Positions 1 to 4,809 of a stretch of DNA of 7,154 bases are shown here, one piece after another. Source of the DNA: Polyangia bacterium. GTDB lineage: Bacteria > Myxococcota_A > Polyangia > Polyangiales > Polyangiaceae. A program made the position numbers and the translations under genes. Where the stretch lies: assembly GCA_030433055.1 (NCBI GenBank), contig JAUILJ010000414.1:1-7154 (forward strand), given 5' to 3'. The first letter of the stretch is position 1. Each line of letters begins with the position of its first letter. Under the pieces are notes generated by a model, which was not told the DNA's origin, made no database searches, and worked only from the letters and a program-made list of their open reading frames with translations.

Positions 1-1
1 C

Positions 2-1294
2 GGCGTCACCTTCGGAGGCGCGACGCTCTCGATCAAGGTCGGTGACTCCGCTCCCAAGCTGGTCGCCGGCGCGACGGGCAACACATCCCAGTGTCGCGTA
101 TGTCATTCGGTTGCCGCGAATGGTTCAAGACTCGTGACTCAGCACGGCGACAACAGCGCGATCAGTTCTGCGTATGATCTCACCCCAACTGGAGCGACTG
201 AGACCCCGATGGGGCTTGGGGCTGAGTTCCCGGGCATCTATCCAGATGGATCGATGGCGCTAGCGCCGAATGGCAGCCTCCTGCCTCTACCCGGCGCTGC
301 TTCGCCCCTCGCAGCCACTGGTATCACCGATGCCAACGTAGGCACGCCGGCGTTCTCTCCCGACGGAAACCTGGTTGTGATGAACCCCGGCGGAGGAACA
401 GGGCAGCAGCTGGTGGTGATGGACTTCGATCAGTCGACGTTGACGTTCTCCAACCGTCGCGTTGTGGCGGATGACACCGGTGGGCCGATGACTCAGCGTC
501 CCGGCTGGGGCGCGTTCCTGCCGGACAACAAGTCGCTTGTGTATCACTGGCAAACAACCCCAGCTCCAAACAAAGACGGGGCGACGGTCGCTGATGATCA
601 AGGCGCAGATCTCAGAACCCGCCGCGGCGCTCGTGCGCAGATCTGGTGGACGAATCTGGACGGCAACGCCAGCGTCACGCACCTGGATAAGCTGAACGGC
701 GTGGGCTACCTGCCATCACTCGCGACGGGCAGCAGCATTACCTGCGACGCGGATGGCAAGGAAGTCGCAAGCATTGACCGCACCCACAGCGACGACGCGA
801 ACTACAACTACGAGCCCACGGTAAACCCCATACCTGGGGGTGGTTACGCTTGGGTCGTCTTCACCAGCCGACGCTTGTACGGCAATGTGGCGACGATTCC
901 GCCCTTCTGTTCCGACCCACGGTGGGCGGATCTGAAGGCCAACATCACCACCAAGAAGCTGTGGGTGGCCGCCGTGGACCTGAGCGCTGCGCCAGGCACG
1001 GACGCCAGCCACCCGGCCTTCTACCTCCCGGGTCAGGAGCTGCTGGCAGGCAACTCCCGCGGCTTCTGGGTGCTCGATCCCTGCCGCTCGGACGGGTCCA
1101 GCTGTGAGTCCGGCGACCAGTGCTGCAACGGCTACTGCCAGCCGAACTCCAGCACCGGCGCTCTGGAGTGCTCGAACGAGCCGCCCGGAGGCTCCTGCTC
1201 TCAGGTCCAAGAAAAGTGCGAGACCGCAGCGGACTGCTGCGACAAGACCAACGAGTGCATCAACGGCTTCTGCGCCCAGGGCGGCCCACGCTAG
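2..1294 (+). CDS. Exported PD40/TolB-like propeller protein with CxxCH haem motif and two C-terminal cystine-knot-like modules (5' truncated)
   Basis: The frame is open from the left edge, so the start lies outside the window; 430 residues are visible. A GTG at 134 could be taken as a start, but it would cut off the CxxCH motif (C31-R-V-C34-H35), so I reject it. After the haem motif come propeller-like segments, for example the PD40-type motif in 'GTPAFSPDGNLVVM' and the similar 'RPGWGAFLPDNKSLVYH'. From residue 361 to 424 the protein carries two modules with C-x6-C-x5-CC spacing. PD40/TolB-like repeats usually form periplasmic or surface beta-propellers, and CxxCH is the covalent haem attachment site of c-type cytochromes. 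An extracytoplasmic location follows from both the haem motif and the many cysteines. I infer a haem-bearing or sensor-like envelope protein; no enzyme activity can be named. The CxxCH could be fortuitous, since only one is visible and the axial sixth ligand cannot be identified. Confidence 0.85.
   Translation, partial: GVTFGGATLSIKVGDSAPKLVAGATGNTSQCRVCHSVAANGSRLVTQHGDNSAISSAYDLTPTGATETPMGLGAEFPGIYPDGSMALAPNGSLLPLPGAASPLAATGITDANVGTPAFSPDGNLVVMNPGGGTGQQLVVMDFDQSTLTFSNRRVVADDTGGPMTQRPGWGAFLPDNKSLVYHWQTTPAPNKDGATVADDQGADLRTRRGARAQIWWTNLDGNASVTHLDKLNGVGYLPSLATGSSITCDADGKEVASIDRTHSDDANYNYEPTVNPIPGGGYAWVVFTSRRLYGNVATIPPFCSDPRWADLKANITTKKLWVAAVDLSAAPGTDASHPAFYLPGQELLAGNSRGFWVLDPCRSDGSSCESGDQCCNGYCQPNSSTGALECSNEPPGGSCSQVQEKCETAADCCDKTNECINGFCAQGGPR
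92..106 (+). other. CxxCH c-type haem-binding motif
   Basis: In the reading frame of the first gene these bases encode C-R-V-C-H, followed by S-V-A-A-N-G-S. The two cysteines would form thioethers to haem and the histidine would be the proximal ligand. The sequence 'VCHSVxANG' resembles the haem site of cytochrome c domains attached to beta-propeller proteins. Only one such motif is visible, but the N-terminus of the protein is missing. Confidence 0.6.
1082..1273 (+). repeat. Two tandem six-cysteine, knottin-like modules
   Basis: Module 1 (1082-1171) has cysteine spacing C-x6-C-x5-CC-x3-C-x10-C. Module 2 (1196-1273) has C-x6-C-x5-CC-x5-C-x4-C. The order of six cysteines with an adjacent pair in the middle is that of inhibitor-cystine-knot (knottin) folds, where the disulfides pair 1-4, 2-5 and 3-6. 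A Pro/Gly-rich linker of eight residues separates the modules. Twelve cysteines in 64 residues require an oxidising compartment. The fold is inferred from spacing alone. Confidence 0.6.
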
Positions 1295-1320
1295 CGCTCG
1301 ACGGGTGAGTGGAGACCGCG

Positions 1321-1344
1321 GGGCAGCGTCGAAGGGCGCTGCCC
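1321..1344 (+). terminator. Putative intrinsic terminator after the haem/propeller gene
   Basis: GGGCAGCG (1321-1328) and CGCTGCCC (1337-1344) form a perfect 8-bp GC-rich stem around an 8-base loop. It is followed by a moderately T-rich run (TGTTGGTCTTGT). It lies 26 bases after the stop codon, the expected place for a terminator, and would insulate the lipoprotein genes downstream. The T tract is interrupted, so efficiency is uncertain. Confidence 0.55.
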
Positions 1345-1363
1345 TGTTGGTCTTGTGCGCGCG

Positions 1364-1393
1364 TTGACTGCTCGAGGTCGAAACCGGTAGCTC
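1364..1393 (+). promoter_or_regulatory. Possible sigma-70-type promoter for the 1426 lipoprotein gene
   Basis: TTGACT (1364-1369) matches five of six bases of the -35 consensus and lies between the preceding terminator hairpin and the next start codon. The only -10 candidate at usable spacing is TAGCTC (1388-1393, 18-base spacer), which is a poor match. It is proposed mainly from position. Confidence 0.22.
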
Positions 1394-1425
1394 CGGAATG
1401 ACGGCAAGACGCACAGTACGGATCG

Positions 1426-1890
1426 ATGCTGCGACTGGCCTTGTGCGGGATTCTACTCGTTGGGTGTGAGCGACACTCCGAGCGATCCGACGTTCAACGG
1501 GTGCCTTTCCCGCTTCTTCTACCGCGGACGAGCGCGTTCGTGGTGCCCGGTGAGCGCGCCACAGCTGCCGGGTATCGTGAAGCGTGGACTCCTTCGGATC
1601 AGGAGGCAGCGGCGTTTGAGGCTGACTTCGCTGGAATGGACCCCGGGGTCGCATCCTATGGGCGTCAGTACATCGGCTCCAGTCGCTCTGGTCGGCGAAC
1701 CTTGGTAGTCGTGTTTTTCTGCCGTGGCGCCGGGTTTGCCTGGGCCTACGACGCGTACCATGGAGCATCAGAGTCGCTCTGCATCCGCTATGCGTACTAC
1801 GATCTGGAGACCCTCAAGATACGTCCACAGTGGGTGCCGCCTGGGTACCCCGTTCTGTCCGGTGAGCGGACGGAGGGCCCTCCAAGGTGA
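1426..1890 (+). CDS. Small predicted lipoprotein, function unknown
   Basis: The product is 154 residues. It begins with a very short n-region (MLR), a hydrophobic stretch and the lipobox L-V-G-C14, so it is probably cleaved and lipidated at Cys14. The mature part has a soluble alpha/beta character: an acidic helical stretch (about residues 56-70, 'PSDQEAAAFEADF'), then 'YGRQYIGSSRSGRRTLVVVFFC' split as a Y-x-R-Q-Y-x-G turn and a strong beta strand, then an aromatic-rich segment with 'YAYYDLETL'. The Y-x-R-Q-Y-x-G turn followed by a beta strand ending in F-C recalls small hypothetical proteins of Myxococcota, but I cannot name a family. ATG 1426 is the only start after an in-frame TGA at 1399; no good Shine-Dalgarno precedes it. 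The gene stands alone, 131 bases after the first gene and 207 before the next. Its frame stays open after the TGA (see 1891-2040). Confidence 0.65.
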   Translation: MLRLALCGILLVGCERHSERSDVQRVPFPLLLPRTSAFVVPGERATAAGYREAWTPSDQEAAAFEADFAGMDPGVASYGRQYIGSSRSGRRTLVVVFFCRGAGFAWAYDAYHGASESLCIRYAYYDLETLKIRPQWVPPGYPVLSGERTEGPPR

Positions 1891-2040
1891 CTCGACAGCG
1901 GTCCGCCTTTCCGCTGCGCTCCCAACGGCTTCCGCGACGAGTGCGACGAAGGCCGGAAAGCGCTGGACTGCCAGGACGTGGACACTGACTCCAAGCCCGG
2001 CGACTCTGAGCGGCATATCCAAGCAATTCTCGCGGTTTAA
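1891..2040 (+). other. In-frame open continuation after the 1426 lipoprotein stop
   Basis: Directly after TGA 1888-1890 the same frame runs for 49 more sense codons to TAA 2038-2040. About three quarters of these codons end in G or C. The translation looks protein-like, including 'CAPNGFRDECDEGRKALDC'. It has no credible start of its own. It may be a former C-terminus cut off by a nonsense change, a readthrough extension, or chance in GC-rich DNA. The rest of the 1891-2097 gap holds only the small hairpin at 2076-2092. Confidence 0.25.
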
Positions 2041-2075
2041 CCCCCGCGTCTCCACGCCGCTTGAATCCCCACGCA

Positions 2076-2092
2076 GCTTCGCTCACCGAAGC
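2076..2092 (+). promoter_or_regulatory. Small hairpin just upstream of the 2098 start codon
   Basis: GCTTCG (2076-2081), a 5-base loop and CGAAGC (2087-2092) form a perfect 6-bp stem that ends five bases before the GTG start. No Shine-Dalgarno is visible there. In mRNA the stem would occupy the ribosome-binding region and might lower translation initiation. It could also be chance: the same arms recur, inverted, inside a coding region at 4301-4320. Confidence 0.25.
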
Positions 2093-2097
2093 AATCC

Positions 2098-2643
2098 GTG
2101 ACTTCGAGACTCCCTGGCTTGCTCCTTCTGACCTTTCTCGGTGCGTGCGCTGGCGCGCCGCCTCCGGGCGCAAACACTTCGCAGGCGGGCGCCGACCCGG
2201 CGCCCGAGCAGCCTACGGTCCCCGCGGAAACGGCTGATGGGCAAGCGGGCGCTGGCGCGCAAAAAGACGCGCCTCACCCCCCGAAGGAAGGGCTGGACGA
2301 GGCGAAGAAGAGCGAGGTGAGCGCTCCGAAGGAGCCACCGCCGCTCAAGGGGAGCCTGACGCCGGTCAGCAGTCCGGCAGTCGCTTGCAGCCCAGCCGCC
2401 GTTCAGAGCAGCCTGGAGGATCTGGTCAAGCGTTGCCGGGAGGATGTGAAGAGCGTGTGTGGGACGCTGACGGTCAAGGCGGCGAAGGACGCGGACGATG
2501 TCGCCGTGTCGCTGGACGTGACCACGCAGGATGGAGTCGAGGAGTTCGTGAAGTGCGCGACCGATGCGATGAAAGGCGTGCGCTGGGAGTGTGCGGAGCC
2601 GGGCAAGGACATCAAGCTCCAGCTGGGTGACTGTCGACTGTGA
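2098..2643 (+). CDS. Predicted lipoprotein with Pro/Ala linker and six-cysteine C-terminal domain
   Basis: The product is 181 residues. The signal peptide ends in lipobox L-G-A-C17, giving a lipid-anchored envelope protein. Residues 18-95 are a disordered linker rich in Pro, Ala, Lys and Glu, the kind that spans periplasm or peptidoglycan. Residues 96-181 form a compact domain with cysteines at 97, 113, 121, 153, 165 and 179, enough for three disulfides. Its apparent order is helix (100-118), two strands (121-127, 134-141), helix (146-158) and two strands (161-166, 171-177). This order, with a Cys in the second helix followed by a Trp strand, faintly resembles TonB/AgmX-PglI C-terminal domains; that is inference. 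GTG 2098 is the only plausible start, because an in-frame TGA lies at 2062 and the signal peptide begins exactly there. It is separate from its neighbours by about 200 bases on each side. Confidence 0.75.
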   Translation: MTSRLPGLLLLTFLGACAGAPPPGANTSQAGADPAPEQPTVPAETADGQAGAGAQKDAPHPPKEGLDEAKKSEVSAPKEPPPLKGSLTPVSSPAVACSPAAVQSSLEDLVKRCREDVKSVCGTLTVKAAKDADDVAVSLDVTTQDGVEEFVKCATDAMKGVRWECAEPGKDIKLQLGDCRL

Positions 2644-2683
2644 ACTGACGGTTGCATGCAGCGTTGCGCCACGGCGGCGTCAA

Positions 2684-2711
2684 TTGACCGAAATCCCGCT
2701 GGAAATAACTC
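2684..2711 (+). promoter_or_regulatory. Possible promoter upstream of the 644-residue lipoprotein gene
   Basis: TTGACC (2684-2689) matches five of six -35 bases. With a 16-base spacer the -10 position would read TAACTC (2706-2711), a weak match. The surrounding 2682-2725 stretch is more AT-rich than the rest of the 206-base gap, which has no convincing terminator for the preceding gene. Confidence 0.22.
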
Positions 2712-2835
2712 GGACCGCAAAATAGGGCGGAGAAGGCGTCGTTGAGGGTGCCTGTGTGGATTGGCACCACACCTGCAGGCGCGGCGGCCATGACGAAACG
2801 CGGTTCATGGGTTGGGGCGCGCGCTCAGCGCGCTC

Positions 2836-2840
2836 GGGAG
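2836..2840 (+). promoter_or_regulatory. Shine-Dalgarno GGGAG that decides the 2850 start
   Basis: GGGAG ends nine bases before ATG 2850. Two upstream in-frame starts exist (TTG 2742, ATG 2790), but neither has a comparable site, and both would place 20-36 extra residues before the lipoprotein signal peptide. Confidence 0.6.
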
Positions 2841-2849
2841 TCGGTTGGG

Positions 2850-4784
2850 ATGTCTCGGTCGGGCGCCTGGATGCGTAGCCTGAGCGCTGGCTGTGTGGTG
2901 GCTACCAGCGTTGGCTTGGCAGGTTGCGCGGTGGACTCCGCTGATGAGGAGCCGGAACCGGCTGCCGAGACTGATTCCTCGGGGCAAGGATTGATGCAGA
3001 TGTCGCCGGCGAAGACGGGAGGAACGTCGAGCGGTAGCGCCAGCAGTGGAACGATGGCGCCGGCGACCGGCGGCGGCAGTGTCGCCCCACCGTCCTACGC
3101 TGACCAGGTGATGGACCAGGTCCCCGATGATCAGCTCCCGTCGGGCCTCGACAGCGATTTGCCGCTGGCACCGCTGAGCGGATACGCGGTCGAGGAGGTC
3201 GCCTCGGGAGATGGCTGGCAGGAGATCTCGGTCAGCGGCACCTCGAAAGATCCCGAGAGCGGAGCGGCGCGCGTCCTGAAAGACGAACGCTTGATCATCG
3301 TGCGCGGCGAGACGGGCGTTCAGAACGCGCCGATCGGTCTGGCGAGCATCAAGGCTGAGATCCTCGCGGAGATGCAGGACGCGTCACCGGAGGTCGTCGG
3401 GACGGCGACCCAGCTGAAGACCGGTGTGCAGTCAGCCCAGGTCCAAGCGGTAGACACCACGAACCAGATCGTCGTCACTGAGCCGGAGCCCGTGTACTAC
3501 CTGCACAAGGCCACCCTCGAGGCGATGCAGCAGGAGGCGCTCGCGGCGCAGGACGCGCCGGAGGGCGCGATGAAGCTCATGGGCGGCTGCAGCGACCCCA
3601 TTGAGACGAAAACTTTCCATAAGGAATTTAATTTCTCCAGGGATCTCCACAAGGCGGACGAGTCGGGGGCTTTCCAGGGTTCCCTCGACATGCACCTCGG
3701 GATGGGTGGCTTCGGCATCATCGAGCTCGAGTACAAGAAGAAGCGCGGAGGGTTCCGGGGGATCTGCGTGACGTATGGCTTCGGCTTCCGCAAGCTGCTG
3801 CTCAACGGCCAGATCTACGGCGACGCCAACGTGGACCTGAAGGGCAAGCTGCTGAAGGAGTGGGACTTCAAGAAGCACGTCGCGAGCCCCGAGATCTTCA
3901 AGCAGGTGCTCTGGGTGGGTGCGGTGCCGGTCGTGGTGGGCCTCGACGTGCCGATCGACATGGGGCTCAAGGCGAGCGCCGCCGGCAACGCGGACTTTCA
4001 TAGCTCCGTGAAGGGCTGGGGAGCGTTCACCTCAATCTGCACGACTAGTGGCTGCAACAGCTGGACCGCGGCTGGCATCAATACTCAGGACTTGGTGCCC
4101 GACTTCACCGTGCAGGCAAACCTCAAGGCGCGCCCCTGGGCGCAAGCAGCGGTGCGCGCGTACCTCTTCGATCCATCGATCGCTCACGCTCAGGTTGGCG
4201 TGCGTCCCTTCGTGGAGGCCGAAGTCCATGGCTACGCGGGCAACCAGTGCGGCGATGGAGACCACAATGGGAGCAATGAGTTCGTGTCCGCCATGTCCTT
4301 CGAAGCTGACGCGGGCTTCGATATCACCGCGGAAGCGGATCTGCTCGGCTTGTTCGACTGGAGCGACTCCTGGGAAATCTACCGTCGGCACATCTACTTC
4401 GACCAGACGGCCCTGGGGGGCGTGAGCTCGGCGGCGCCCATCGTGTGGACCGAGGCGTACGCTGGTGACATCAACTCCATCGCCACCAAGCCCTACTACC
4501 GCACGATCAAGTTCCAGATGCGTCCGTGCTGGCCCTACACGAACACCATCACCTATCGGATCCGGGTCGACGGTGGGAACGCGATCACCCGCAAGCGCGC
4601 TCCCGGGAGCGCCTACGCGCTCAACGTCGGCTTCGACGCACCGGGCAATCACACGGTGGAGGTGACTGCGATCGAGGACTCCCATGGTCGCGAGATTGGA
4701 GAGAAGGTGACACGCAACTTCTACATTCCGACTCAAGGCTCGGTGCCAGGTCCCATCTTCGGCGGCGTGCTCAAGCGCTTCTGA
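2850..4784 (+). CDS. Large predicted lipoprotein with beta-rich body and Ig-like C-terminus, family not recognised
   Basis: From ATG 2850 the product is 644 residues. Residues 1-26 are a typical lipoprotein signal peptide (MSRSGAWMR, hydrophobic core, lipobox L-A-G-C26). Residues 27-80 are a Ser/Gly/Thr/Pro/Ala-rich linker. Residues 82-235 form an alpha/beta region ('LKDERLIIVRGE', then a helix 'GLASIKAEILAEMQ'). From about 251 to 510 the chain is dominated by alternating amphipathic strands ('GFGIIELEYKKKRGGF', 'GQIYGDANVDLKGKL', 'VVVGLDVPIDMGLKAS'). Residues 530-627 resemble an Ig/PKD-like sandwich with 'GNHTVEVTAIEDSHGRE'. Six non-lipid cysteines (247, 306, 397, 402, 467, 560) could form three disulfides. 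The segment 'CGDGDHNGSNE' (467-477) resembles a calcium-binding loop, though incompletely. The likely site is the outer membrane or cell surface. I cannot assign a function; a lipid- or polymer-binding role is only a guess from the extended beta structure. Confidence 0.85.
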   Translation: MSRSGAWMRSLSAGCVVATSVGLAGCAVDSADEEPEPAAETDSSGQGLMQMSPAKTGGTSSGSASSGTMAPATGGGSVAPPSYADQVMDQVPDDQLPSGLDSDLPLAPLSGYAVEEVASGDGWQEISVSGTSKDPESGAARVLKDERLIIVRGETGVQNAPIGLASIKAEILAEMQDASPEVVGTATQLKTGVQSAQVQAVDTTNQIVVTEPEPVYYLHKATLEAMQQEALAAQDAPEGAMKLMGGCSDPIETKTFHKEFNFSRDLHKADESGAFQGSLDMHLGMGGFGIIELEYKKKRGGFRGICVTYGFGFRKLLLNGQIYGDANVDLKGKLLKEWDFKKHVASPEIFKQVLWVGAVPVVVGLDVPIDMGLKASAAGNADFHSSVKGWGAFTSICTTSGCNSWTAAGINTQDLVPDFTVQANLKARPWAQAAVRAYLFDPSIAHAQVGVRPFVEAEVHGYAGNQCGDGDHNGSNEFVSAMSFEADAGFDITAEADLLGLFDWSDSWEIYRRHIYFDQTALGGVSSAAPIVWTEAYAGDINSIATKPYYRTIKFQMRPCWPYTNTITYRIRVDGGNAITRKRAPGSAYALNVGFDAPGNHTVEVTAIEDSHGREIGEKVTRNFYIPTQGSVPGPIFGGVLKRF

Positions 4785-4809
4785 GCGAACACTGCGCTTG
4801 GCAGCTCAG
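4781..4809. terminator. Hairpin between convergent genes that contains both stop codons
   Basis: CTGAGC (4781-4786) and GCTCAG (4804-4809) are perfect inverted repeats. The left arm includes the TGA of the + strand lipoprotein gene and the right arm the complement of the TGA of the kinase gene. An inner TGC/GCA pair can extend the stem past a six-base bulge. The 21-base space between the two genes leaves little other room for a terminator. Neither side has a T tract, so it may act weakly or only by blocking converging polymerases. Confidence 0.35.

Noticed and set aside
134..136. GTG as start of the first gene
   Set aside because: The frame is open to the left edge and codes for protein-like sequence with a CxxCH motif upstream of this GTG.
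716..1768. A 350-codon open frame on the minus strand across the first two genes
   Set aside because: It has an Arg/Ala-rich translation with no motifs, and it crosses the terminator hairpin and two better supported genes on the other strand.
1724..2101. A 125-codon + strand frame overlapping the 1426 gene
   Set aside because: The Ser/Thr/Arg/Pro-rich translation lacks a signal or domain, and it overlaps the better supported lipoprotein frame for half its length.
2254..2273. Inverted repeat GGCGCG / CGCGCC with an A-rich loop as a terminator
   Set aside because: It lies inside the linker-coding part of the 2098 gene, has no T tract after it, and can be explained by Ala/Gly/Arg-type codons.
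2742..2849. Longer N-terminus for the large lipoprotein (TTG 2742 or ATG 2790)
   Set aside because: Neither has a good Shine-Dalgarno. ATG 2850 has GGGAG nine bases upstream and gives a standard-length signal peptide.
4301..4320. CGAAGC-N8-GCTTCG inverted repeat as a regulatory site
   Set aside because: It is fully inside coding sequence for 'FEADAGF' and fits normal codon use; I used it only as evidence that such hexamer pairs arise by chance.
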